Source: Zanthoxylum bungeanum
Lineage: Eukaryota > Streptophyta > Magnoliopsida > Sapindales > Rutaceae
Direction of reading: 5' to 3'
Assembly (NCBI GenBank): GCA_019454045.1
Contig: SKCR01041614.1
Coordinates: forward strand, 1 to 64,000
Length of the DNA stretch: 64,000 nt
The translations under genes were made by a program, and so were the position numbers. Under the pieces are notes generated by a model, which was not told the origin of the DNA, made no database searches, and saw only the letters and a program-made list of their open reading frames with translations. Of this stretch, positions 36,703 to 49,000 are shown in pieces (position 1 is the stretch's first letter; every line of letters starts with the position of its first letter).

Positions 36703-38357
36703 AAGATGGTATCAGAGCATGGTCTAGGGAGTCAGTGACTGCAGTGGGTAGAGTGTTGGGGTTTTGTATACGCAGTATGTCCGGGATACTCGTATATGAG
36801 GCACTACCTCTCCAGTATTCGATCCTCGAGTACGTCCTTAAGATCTATATACAGGTTAGTAAGCTTTTCCAGACTATTCGAATAGTATTCCTTATGAAAA
36901 CAACTATACTCTAGATCCAAATTGAGAATTCTCCTGTAGTTATCCTGGCTTATCACCAGAAGTTCAGAACAAGCTATGAAACTAAATAGTAAAGATCTAA
37001 GAAAAGTTACCCAAGGGAGTGGGAAAGGAAAACTATAAGAAATCAAGGAAAGATGCATAGATGTGTAAGCCGCAAGAGATAAAGAAAAATAAAGAGACGA
37101 AATAAGATAATGAAGTTCTAAGGATACCCACCCATGATAGTAGAAAGAGAATAGAAAAGCCCGAGCAAGTATTAGAGTACTTAGAAGATGTAAGATGCCT
37201 TCCCTCCTCAGAAAATCCCTTCACGCAGATCCAATAGCCTTCAGGTAATTTGTATAGATAGTGAGTTCCCCGAGTAACGAGGAAAATCGAGAAAGATAAC
37301 AGAAGTAAGAAATCTCATTAATCTTAAGAGTTCCAATAGACGAAGATGCCAAAAAGGACGTAGAGAACTCTAGACCCCCAAACCAGACCCAGGTCCACAT
37401 GTAGGAAAATAAAGGTCATAAACAGAAATGATTAGTTACATTATCCCAAGAAATAGGATGGAGACAAGACCCTAAGCTATCTAGTTTACAACCACTTAGT
37501 GTTACCAGTTAAGAAAATTGTCCTGACAGAGCCTATATCATACCAACCTTACAAGAGAAATAGACTCTACCAGGACACAGAGTACTAGAACAAGGATAAT
37601 GATAACTATCGAAATGTAAAGGTTTGTCCCATCCTTTCCCAGCTTAAGATAAAGGCAACCGTAAGAAACCCGATGAGAGTTCATCTTAAGAAATGGAAGA
37701 CTTTGGAATATAGATCACCCAAAAAAGGATTAAGGAAGTTTTGAGGATGTAAATGAGAGAATTTAGTCCCAAAGATCTGGGCAAGTCAGCATGAGGCTTG
37801 CAGTACTAGTAGGAGTCCACAATATAGAACCCATGTATTTGAACCTACAGATCCACCCAATGCTAGTAGAGATCCGTGAAAAGTATAAAAGGACAGATCT
37901 CAGAGATAGAGAAACTCAGAATTTAACAAAAGTACCAATGAGGACATTGAGATTAGATGGTAAAGTTGTAGCCTATAGCAAGAGCAAAGAGTCGAGATCT
38001 AGGAAATAACAATGAGAATGAGTCACCACTAGCATTGGCAGCACAACTTAGAACCAAGAGTTAGGATACATAAGTAATTAAAAGGAATTCGAGAAGTAAC
38101 AATGAAATTCAGAACATTCAGGCACATAGTTAACATAATAAGAAGGTAGTAGCATAGATAATTGATAATAGTTGTGGACCCAAGACATGGAGTAGTCAAC
38201 CAGGTTCCTGCAGAACGAATGACGACCCTTCCTTCTAGAAACATCGATTCAAGTAAGCATGCAAACACTAAACCAGATCATCACTGAGTTTAAGAGTAAA
38301 GCAGAAATACGTATTCATAGATTTTTAAGGAATGTATGTATTCACCCCACAACTTAG
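36703..38357 (+). other. Element F internal region, first part
   Basis: Opens with PBS TGGTATCAGAGCATGG at 36707. It is collinear with E's interior and has the same purine-rich strand and no gene. It is interrupted at CTTAG (38353-38357) by the reverse solo LTR. Confidence 0.75.
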
Positions 38358-41294
38358 TATAAGTGTCCTAGACATTCCACGGGATCTCTAAGCGTGATTA
38401 TTGTGCGAATATACAAGAGAATTGCGGAATACTCACATTGATTGGTTGAGGAGATTTCGAAAATTTCCAAGGATGTAATGAAGCTCCAAACTTTCCTTGA
38501 GTGTTTCCAACACTTGGGTGAGTCTCCCTATCACCTTGATCCAACTCCAAAGTGCTAGCTTTGATCAATTTTGTGAAGCAAATTTTTCCCTATGAAGAAC
38601 ATGGTTCACGGCAAAGAGAGAAAGAAGAGAAGAAGAGATAGTTTTTTTTTGTTGCTGTGAATAGTAACCCATTACCACTTACAAAGTTGACTAATGTTTA
38701 AATAGTCAAGTAGAGTGTTGGAATTGGTTTGTGTAAAAAACAAGCAGTCCAAGCCTTCACATCAATTCCAAAAATCAAGCCTAACCACTTCCATCATTAG
38801 TCAAACAAATGATGTAAATGAAGTGGGTCGCACCACTTTTAAATTCTGAATTTAAGTCGGCTAACTTGACACGCAACTTCGCTCGGGCCCGGGTTCGTTT
38901 AATTCCGAATTAAACGAATTTTCCGTTGCGACATAATTAAATCTAATTTAAATAAATAATAATGCCTAGCAAAATTATTACGAAAGTCGCTTGCGAATTA
39001 ATTCTAAATTAATTCGTTCGCCCGAATTAAAATCCAATTTTAATTCCGCTTTGAAATATAATTTCATTTAATATATCCAATATATTATTTTAGCCCAATT
39101 AAATAAATTAAATAGAAAAATCAAATTTAAGTATTAAATTTATTTTTACCGATTAATTCCAAATTAATCTCGTTCTCTCTCTTCTAGTCGAATTAATCCG
39201 AGATTAATTCTTACCGTAATTAATCCTAGATTAATTTTCTCTCCCTCATAAATAATCCCAGATTAATTCTGTTAGAGTCAAATGTAATCGGTGAATCTTT
39301 GGGAGGCGACCCAATAGATCTCACTCTTATTTGTTGAGGGGGAGAAGTTTTTGGGAGGTCTCATGTCCTACTGATTGCTCTTGGAGTTGGCGTAAGATCT
39401 TGGAGCTTCGTTCTTGGTCCCGGCGGCGGATGAGAGTAAGGATTGGGAATGGTGAGAAAACTTTATTGTGTTTGATTACTGGCACCCTCTGGGCCCGATT
39501 GTGGACACGATGGGTGAGAGAGTGATTTATGACTCTGGCTTGGATAGGGTGGCCACAGTTGCTTCCATTATCTCTGATTCTACTTGGCGTTGGCCCCCAT
39601 CTAGGTCTGCTGCCCTTGTTGACTTGGCTCAGTCCCAGCTTCCGTCGCCTTCTAGTTTGCGGGAGGACGTGCTGATTTGGGAGGATGATAAAAGGGGGAG
39701 ATTTTCTGTGGGTAGTGCCTGGAACGCCATGCGTTCTAGGGGAAATTTGCTGCTTTGGTCTCGAGTTGTTTGGTTCCGGAAGGTTATTCCCGCCATTCCT
39801 TCTTACATTGGATGTCTATTCAGGGAGGCCTTTGTACCCAGGATTGTTTGATGAGGTTTGGTATCTCTACTTGCTCGCGTTGTATTCTCTGTGGTTGTTC
39901 AAGTGAGAACACTGATCATCTTTTCTTCCAGTGCACCTTCTCTTCGAAGGTCTGGTCGTATGTGCTGGCTATGTGTGGGATAGATTGGACTCGCCGGGAT
40001 TGGCGTCATTCTGTTGAGTGGTTATGTCAGTTCACTGATGCCTCTCTATGTCACATTCTGGTGCCTCTGTCCTTTGCCGCGACAGTCTACCATATTTGGA
40101 GGGAGAGGAATGCTCGCACTCATGATATGCCTTTTTCGGCCTGTTTCTACTCTCATTTATGATATTGTCTTTGATGTTCGGAACCGTGCTAGCCTTTTAC
40201 GTAAGGTGAAACCATCTTATGACAATAAATGGCTTCACTTTTCTTGGCACTTGCCCGTTGACATCTTCTGATTGTTCTTTTGCTTGTAGCCTTTCGGCTT
40301 TTCTTCTAGGAGGGCTTGTCCTCTCTAGTTGCCTGGGGTATGCCCCTTTGCTATTTGTATAGTTTTCTTTTGGTTATAATTCTTACTTTATAAAAAAAAA
40401 AGCACCGTGACTACCCAATTCTCCAGAAATATTCTTTTAAGGAATACAAGATCATTGACAGGCGTAGTATACACAGTACTGCGTATTACGATCCAGTATC
40501 AGATGTCACATGTTAGGGCTGAGGCTGGAGTTGTGTCTGCCCCGTACGAAACATATATAAGATCACTAACAACTAGTCCCTTTATGATCGGAAAGTCATG
40601 ACCTAGTCATACTTTCCCGATGGCTATAGCACTATAGAGTACCAGTTCTATATCCCTGCATGATCATCATCTCCATATGACTGAAGTGATACTTCCTTCT
40701 TGACATCACACCCAATACACTACGATTCTCAGTATACCCAGAAGAGGCGTACACAGAATCTGTTAAAGGCCCGGACGACCAAAACCAAAGTATACTGATT
40801 GTCGCAAGTATTAGCGATGCAAGTCTCAGGTTAAGACCAAATACACCTACCCTGATTCGGATTCCCATAGACACATAGTCATACTACCAATGGGATTCCG
40901 ATGGGTCTATCCAGAGTGAAGCTGTTTCTGTACCATCGGTAAACAGAACCTCCTATTACACTTGCATGAGTATCCAATACCCAAATATATGATAACTATA
41001 CCGTTACGCTTACATAACACGCACAAGTGTAATACTAGCCTATTCTGCATTATCGATGTCCAGTCTCGATAATACTATGACTAGGTATATTTAATGATTG
41101 AGCCTTACGTAAATTAATATTGTCTCATATCTTATTAATCCGGTACTAATCATATGGACTTTTATCATTTATATATCCAGGTAATCCAATTACAAATGAT
41201 AAAATAGTAATTTCCTTTGTCACATAATTAATTTTGTAGAAGAACACCATGTTCTTTACAAAATAGTGATACTATGGGTCATAATTGTCCAACA
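38358..41294 (-). mobile_element. Solo LTR of the C family, reverse orientation
   Basis: The reverse complement aligns with C LTR1: it starts TGTTGGACAATTATGACCC at 41294 and ends near 38358. A perfect 5-bp TSD CTTAG flanks it (38353-38357 and 41295-41299). No internal domain is present. It carries the AATTAATC array in reverse (39145-39270) and a truncated LINE at 39319-40401, where about 115 bp of LTR is missing. Confidence 0.88.
39319..40401 (+). mobile_element. 5'-truncated LINE copy, zf-RVT end only
   Basis: Matches the reverse complement of 10160 to about 11250, the ORF2 C-terminus and 3' UTR of the full LINE, and ends in a poly(A) run at 40392-40401. The coding part (39331-40271) spans three frames but keeps HSFLHWMSIQGGLCT and the CILCGCSSENTDHLFFQC knuckle. 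No TSD is visible, and LTR sequence corresponding to the gap is deleted, so insertion was accompanied by target loss. Confidence 0.87.
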
Positions 41295-42725
41295 CTTAGA
41301 GCCTAGTAAAGAGTAGAACTAGTAAAGAAGAGTAATAGACAGAATAGACGGATCATGAGATGGCTAGGGGCTGAACCAACAAGTTCAACAGGACATATAT
41401 AAGAATCATGAGATGACAATGTTCTATGTGAGATAGAATAGTTTGAAGTCACTGTAAGTCGAACCAGATCTAGGAAACATTATGGAATTGGTACTCTTTG
41501 AGGGAATAAAGGCTCAGAATAGTGAAAGGATCAGAGAGAGCCATTTTCAAGAATAAAGTAGACAACTTATAAAGAGTCCCATTGTATTGAGAAGGAAAGA
41601 CGAGATAAAGAGTAGCACCTGAACCAAAAGATTTAGTAGAAGATGTTTTAAGTAATCAAAGTTGATAGAGTTTTCAGGAGAGTAAAGATGTAAGGAGTTC
41701 AATGATCTGAGATACGAAAGAAACCTATGCAGCAGCTTAAAGAAGAATAACAAAGAGAGTATAGCGGCACTCAGAGAGAGAAAGTAACGACTTCAGAGGT
41801 TCAAACAACAGAGACTAAATAGGAAGAAGTACAGAGGTAGCACGAGAAATTTTTTAGAGAGCACGGCTCTAAAGGAATTTCTCAAAAGAGGTAGTGTGAT
41901 CAATAGTTGAAAATGATTAGAAGTAAAGTTGGAAAAGGCAAACCAGACAGTTTTAGCAGTAGTACGCTAGTGTAGAAAAGACATCAGACATGTATGCACG
42001 AGGGTCCTGGGCTTATAAATAAGTAGTATGTGCAACTATACCACCATAACCAGAAAGACCTCAGAATAAGTTCCTACTCTCCCAACACTCGCTAGACAAC
42101 AGTAGTAGAGATAAACCTTGATGTCTGCCTCAAGATATTTCCAGGAATAAGTGAAATTACAATGGAAGAAAATCGGAACACAAGACCTTCAGACGTAATT
42201 AAGAACAAAATATAAGTGGGAGACAGCTCTAAGTTAAAGAGTTAGGAAAGAAGTGGATCAGATGGAACGGTACCGAGATAAAGTAGTAGTCAAGTAATGA
42301 TTGAAAGGAACCAGTGTTAGAACATAATAGTGGATATGTAAAGGAAGAAGATATCCCTTAGATAAGAAGACAGAGACATGGACCAAGGAAGTTCTCATTA
42401 TAAATAGGATAAAGCAGGAAATGAAAAGAATACTAAGGAAAAGGTTTGGAAGTGAAGCCGTCAAGGTGCAATGACGGTAGGAGAGAATACTTGATAAGCA
42501 AAGACAAAAATGTGTAACAATAATGTTTCTTGGTATCAGAATGAAAATGAAGATCCCTTACGTGTTAGCCACGTAAACCATATAAGGTACCCAGCCCTAG
42601 CCTAAGTTGACCAAAACACTACGGGTTTGGGACGACTTTAGCCACAAGTATGGGTGGTTTTGGTAGATTTGTAACCTAGTATGGAATCGAGGTGATAAGT
42701 TACTGGAAAATTGTAATTAGCATAG
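41295..42725 (+). other. Element F internal region, second part
   Basis: Continues the E-like, purine-rich, gene-less interior (collinear with about 29630-30915 of E) and stops at CATAG (42721-42725), where A2 begins. Confidence 0.72.
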
Positions 42726-44835
42726 TGATGAGTGGTAATTATATCACTATTTTCCACTCATTTAACCTAATATTTTGTATAGTTTCTTGATTTTTGTGAA
42801 TATTTTGATGTGTTTTGTGTTATTTTGTAGATAAATAAAGTTTCAGGACTCTCTGGAGGTGATTTGGGCAAAACAAAAAAATTGGACAAAAGGGCATTTT
42901 GGAAATTGGGCTCGTCGCGACGCCTAACATGCACCAAGACTTGCTAACGTGCGCCGGGTCCACAAGTCAGAATCTGAGAAAATTTGACTTTGCTAACATG
43001 CGCCGTGCCACGTGTCACCATCACATCCGATCTGCTAACGTGCGCCGTGCCACGTGTCATCATCCTACGGTGCCGACAGTCACCATCGCCACGTGTCGCA
43101 ACGTCAGTGCCACGTCAGCTCAATTATTGACTCACTTATCCGTAATTGACATGTGGCGATAAGAATCTGAAATCAGCCAATCACGAGCCGCCACATGTCG
43201 TAATAATGAGCTCCCAACCACCTTGCCATGTGTCACCTTATCACCTTATCCAGAATCCACACGACGAACCAGAAGCTGCCACATCGACATAATTCCGCGT
43301 CACGACGCGAGTGGGCGTCGTGACGCCGACCCCCTACTGACGCCTATAAATCAGCTCGATTTCAGAATTCAAATCATGCATTCCTTGAGTTTTGTAAGGA
43401 CTTTAAGGATTGCATCTTGTGTGTTTAAGTTTTTGTAATTTAAATTAAGCATTTTTACTTTTAGTATTTTCAATTATGCACTTTTACTTTTTGTAATAAA
43501 ATTTTCTTTTCTTTTATTTTCTTTTTTTATGTTCAGTAGTTAATTTACTGTTGGGGTAAAGGTGAAGCTTTTTACTTTTATAATTTAGATTAATATCCCT
43601 TAATTATAATATATAAAATATTTAAAACCTGACTTAATAAGGATACCGCTATATTGGTCGGTTGGTAATTATTTTTAAATTGGTTTTAACCTGACTTAAT
43701 GAGGATACCGCCTGGTGGTCGGTTGGTAATTAATTATTAATTTGACTTAATCAGATATGGATGGTTGGTAAATATCACACATATTTATATATTATAATAA
43801 GGGATATTTCTAAATTAGAAATAGTAAAGGTAGATTAATCTCACTTTAATTATAATATAGAAATTGTAATATGAATTAAAAGTTGATTTCGTCTTAATGG
43901 CTGGTTTTAATTATGTAACATAATGTGACACCGCCTATATGGCTGGTCTTTAGGTGACAGATAATTACCGCCTATATGGCTGGTTTATGGATAAATAATA
44001 ACACCGCCTTTATGGCTGGTTCAACTTAATTGGATAATACTGGCAATTTCCATATTATAATAATTTGAGATTTCTAAAAGTGGATCCTCTAACCCCAACA
44101 TTTTATTTTTATTCTGGGGAAGTGATGAAACACAATATTACTAGGCTTAATAATTGATTTAATTATTTATTGGGTAATTATTTAGTTTGTTTATTGAGTC
44201 TTAAGCTTAATGCTTGTTGTTGTCTGATCACCAATAAGATTGATGTGTAAACATAAAATGAACTAGACATAGGGATTTTAGGTTTCAGCCTTAGATTTAA
44301 TAGCCCATGATCTTCCTTGCGAATAGATAACCCTTTAATAGATTTCCTTACAGGATAGACATATACCTGTCGGGCGGGGATAGCCATAATTGGAACTTAA
44401 TCTTAATGAATCCAGGTAATTTGGTTGACATAGACATATGGTTCAATTGGGTTATACTGGGTATTTGCGTCTCATTATTGACAGAGGCTTTTGCATATTT
44501 TCGTGTTCCAGGTTAGAAATCTGATTTATTACACATATGTAAGAGAATCAGTTCATCTTTATATTAATATTGTGTGGAGTCACGACCCTAGATCTTTGAG
44601 TCTTTTCTTTTATTTTCCTTAGTATTTTCTTTTGAGTCTGTTTTTATTTTAATTAGCAAATCCACATTCAACCAACCAAAAGCAATCATTATCTTCTCCA
44701 TATAATTAGATACATGTAAATAAATAGTATCAATATTAATAACAACAGTATGAATTAAGTCCTCGTGGGATCGATATTTTTATACTACTTGAACGATACG
44801 TGCGCTGCATTATACGTGTGTGTTTACGCCGGTCA
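42726..44835 (+). repeat. A2 5' LTR
   Basis: 2110 bp, with the same ends as A1 (TGATGAGTGG...CGCCGGTCA). It has three exact CACGTGTC motifs and variants (43008-43225), GTCGCGACGC and GTCACGACGC...GTCGTGACGC modules (42912 and 43302-43326), a TATA box at 43343-43351 and an expanded TTACCGCC array (43636-44030). It is clearly diverged from both A1 LTRs. Confidence 0.87.
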
Positions 44836-45055
44836 AGTTTTTTGCGCCGTTACGGGGACGGGACTTATTTTTCTTGAGTTATAATTTGAAGCTATCTAAT
44901 ATAATTGTACTATTTTCTTATTTTTATCTGTAATTTTTATTTCTTCTTTTGTTTTCAGGTGATTGAAAAAGGAACATTATTGTGAGATTGAGAGATCATG
45001 AGTTTTATAGAAGAACACCCCAAATTGGGAGCAACAGTACAGTTTTTTAGGCTGT
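44836..45055 (+). other. A2 leader and start of gag-like region
   Basis: The PBS is degraded (TTTGCGCCGTTACGGGGA-like). The A1 start codon ATGGATCTT is replaced by AGGAACATT, so the Gag-like ORF cannot start here. The CRM-like element is inserted at GCTGT (45051-45055; CCTGT at 53545-53549). Confidence 0.7.
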
Positions 45056-46035
45056 TGACAAGAACTCACTTGGGTTGGAAACCAAGCAAACCCCAAGCAT
45101 CTTTCTCAAAACCCCAAGAACTTTGAATACTGATTTTGTAGGAACAAAACCCAACCAAGATCAGCCCCTAACCACCATGAAACTCACGTCCATGATAACC
45201 ACAAGCATGGAATCAGATTGTATTTTGCTAGCAATGGAGACGCCACTAAGTTGCCAAGCTTAGATAAGTCAATTTGAACTTGAAAAGGGGAATCCCTCTC
45301 AACAAGGTTTTGGCCATAGCCATGGAAAGCTCAAGCTTTTCTTTCTTTCAAAATTCTGTATATACGTTGGTTGTCCAAAAAAATACAAAGAAGAGTCATA
45401 TAATAGGGTTACAAAAGAGAGGTAAAAAGGCTAAAATGACCCTAGAGCTAAAATTACCAAAAGCCTAAGTCAAGCACCTCAACCACGACCATTAAGGTCC
45501 TTTTGCACCTAAATAAACTTAAAACAAAGATTAGAAGCTAATCTCACTTAAGCTAATTAAGGTGCTTACATCTATAGTAAATTGACGTGCTTCCGGCTAA
45601 GTACAAATCTAAGCATAATTAAGCCTAATGGCATAGTCAACCATGCTAATTACATCATAAATAAAGTCAAAATGTCGAGCACAAATGACAAAAATGCCCC
45701 CATTTGGCCGAATTCAACATAGTCCCAAAATGGGTGAAATCGGGTCAAAAGGGTGCTGGTGCTGAAGCTGAAGCTGCTCTGCTATGCTTCAGTCTGAGCT
45801 GATCTGGGTCAAATGAAATAGCTTGGGGACCTCTCTGGTTATGCCCATATATGTCTCTGGTGTGCACTTGACTCGGTTGCTGCAACTGGTCACATAGCTC
45901 TGAGCTAGTCCCGCAAAGGCCTCTCTGATCTTCTTTGCTCTTTGGCGAGTGATTGGACCTGTTGGAAACTGCATGGGTTCTTCCAAGTTGTTAGCTGCAT
46001 GCTGTAATGTCTCTGGTGTGGTTGGACTCATGTCA
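45056..46035 (-). repeat. CRM-like element 3' LTR
   Basis: 980 bp. It carries the end of the gag-pol ORF (45789-46035) and then the non-coding LTR portion. It differs from the 5' LTR almost only by short indels, all outside the coding overlap. AACAAGGAGGGAA (46036-46048, minus strand) directly before it is the polypurine tract. Confidence 0.92.
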
Positions 46036-49000
46036 TTCCCTCCTTGTTGAAAAGGATTCGACCTCGAATCTGAACCTGCATCAAAATGAGTTAAGTCAGA
46101 AACATTAAAAGTAGCAGAGACGTTGTACTTACCTTGCAAATCCAGCTTATATGCATTGTCATTGATCCTTTCCAAGACTTGAAAAGGTCCATCTCCTCTC
46201 GATTGTAGCTTAGATTTACGCTGTTCGGGAAATCTCTCTTTACGCATGTGTACCCAAACCCAATCACCAGGTTGAAAGACTACACGTTTTCTTCCCTTAT
46301 TTGCATGAGAAGCGTATTGCTCGTTCTTTCGTTGAATGTGCTCTTTTACCTTCTCATGGATATGCTTCACCAAATCAGCCTTCCTTTTGCCATCTAACCC
46401 TGTATGCTCATCAATAGGTAATGGTAACAAATCCAATGGAGTTAGTGGCTGAAAACCATAAACAATCTCAAAAGGTGAAAATGATGTAGAAGAATGAATG
46501 CTACGATTATATGCAAACTCAATAAATGGCAAACAATCTTCCCAACTCTTCAAATTCTTACCAACTATAGTGCGCAATAATTGAGATAAAGTCCTATTAA
46601 CTACCTCCGTTTGTCCATCAGTCTGTGGGTGACATGTGGTAGAATACAATAGTTTGGTGCCTAGTTTAGCCCACAACACCTTCCAAAAATGGCTAAGGAA
46701 CTTAACATCTCTATCAGATACAATACTCCTAGGTATACCATGGAGTCGCACTATGTCTCTGAAAAATAAATCTGCAATGTTTGTAGCATCATCGGTTTTA
46801 TGACATGCAACGAAATGAGCCATTTTACTAAATCTATCAACTACAACAAAGATTGAATCTCTACCCCTCTTTGTCCTTGGCAACCCTAACACAAAATCCA
46901 TCGATATATCAACCCAAGGTTCGCTAGGTACAGGCAAAGGAGTATACAAACCATGTGGCATTAATTTAGATTTAGCATGCTTACATGTTAGACACTGATC
47001 ACAAATACGCTCAACATCACGTTTCATTTTAGGCCAATAAAAGTGCTCATGTAAAATAGCTAAAGTCTTAGTAATCCCAAAATGCCCCATCAAACCTCCC
47101 CCATGCGCTTCTTTCACAAGCAACTCACGCATACTACAAGTAGGAACACACAACCTGTTCGCTTTAAATAAGAAACCGTCATGAATGTAAAACTTTCCAA
47201 AAGATGACTTTGCACAAGCAACAATAATCTCACCAAAATCAGAATCACACTCATATAGTTCCTTAATCAAATCAAATCCCAACATCCGTGCATGCATTGA
47301 AGTAATTAAAACATACCTGCGAGATAATGCATCGGCCACGATGTTTTCTTTACCTTGCTTGTAGCGTATAATATATGGAAATGACTCAACGAATTCCATC
47401 CATTTTGCGTGTCGCTTATTCAGCTTACCTTGACCCTTCAAGTGTTTTAATGATTCATGGTCGGTGTGGATCACAAACTCTTTAGGCCACAAGTAGTGCT
47501 GCCACGTCTGAAGTGCTCTCACAAGCGCATATAACTCTTTATCGTACGTGGGGTACCTCAAAGCTGCTCCATTCAGCTTCTCACTAAAATAGGCTATTGG
47601 CCGCTTTTCTTGCATAAGAACTGCTCCAATACCTAACCCTGATGCGTCGCACTCAATTTCAAATGTCTTCTCGAAGTTGGGTAGTGCCAAAATGGGCGCA
47701 CTGCATAACTTCGCTTTAAGATCCTGGAATGCTCGCTCTTGCGCCTCGCCCCATTGAAAACCAACTGTCTTCTTTACTACCTCGGTCAATGGCGCGGCAA
47801 TGCTACTGAAGTCCTTGACAAATCTCCTATAGAAGCTCGCTAAGCCATGAAAGCTTCGGACTTCTGTCACTGTAGTTGGTGTAGGCCATTCCTGAATTGC
47901 CTTCACCTTCTCCACATCTACCTCGATGCCATCTGCACTCACAACAAATCCAAGAAAAACAAGTCTATCCATGCAAAATGTGCATTTGTCAGAGTTAGCA
48001 TACAGTTGTTCTTTTCGTAAAACATCAAGTACATGTCTCAAATGTAATTCATGCTCCTCAATCGATGTACTGTAAACTAAGATGTCATCAAAGTATACCA
48101 CAACAAACTTACCTATAAATGCACGCATAACATGATTCATTAATCTCATAAATGTGCTAGGTGCGTTTGTAAGACCAAATGGCATAACTAACCATTCATA
48201 TAATCCATATTTGGTCTTAAATGCGGTTTTCCACTCATCTCCCTCTCTCATGCGAATTTGATGGTATCCACTTTTCAAATCAATCTTACTAAATATCTTG
48301 GAACCATGCAATTCATCTAACATGTCATCTAGCCTAGGAATAGGATGGCGATACTTTACCGTTATATTATTGATGGCTCGACAATCAACACACATCCGCC
48401 ATGTCCCATCTTTCTTAGGAACTAGAAGCACTGGTACTGCACAAGGACTCATGCTTTCCCTTACATACCCCTTGTCCATCAAATCCCGCACTTGCCGTTG
48501 AAGTTCCTTTGTCTCCTCAGGATTGCTTCTATAGGATGGCCTGTTGGGAATGACTGCTCCAGGTACGAAGTCTATCTGGTGCTCAATGCCTCTAATGGGT
48601 GGAAGCCCACAAGGAATGTCCTCAGTCAGTACATCGTTGTAGTCCTGCAAAAGAGATGAAATAGACATAGGAAGCAAAGAGTCAGTGTTAGAAAAATAAA
48701 CATGGGGCTCCTTGTAAACTAACAATAGCATCAGGCTGCTAGTCTTGAAAGCTCTCCTCGCTTCACCCTCACCCATGTAGAAACTTCTTTTCACTCTCCC
48801 TTTGGTATCCCCCTTACTTTCACTCTCACTTCCCTTGGGTAAACTCTCGGCCTTGGCCTTATTTTTCACACTCTCACTAGTTTCCCCCAAGTTAGTGTTT
48901 GCACTCGCCCTCTCTTTATCCCTCTCAAGTTGCAACTTAACCTGATCTTCATGGACTTGCTTTGGTGTAAGTGGGTATAGTGTAATGGGTTTCCCTTTAT

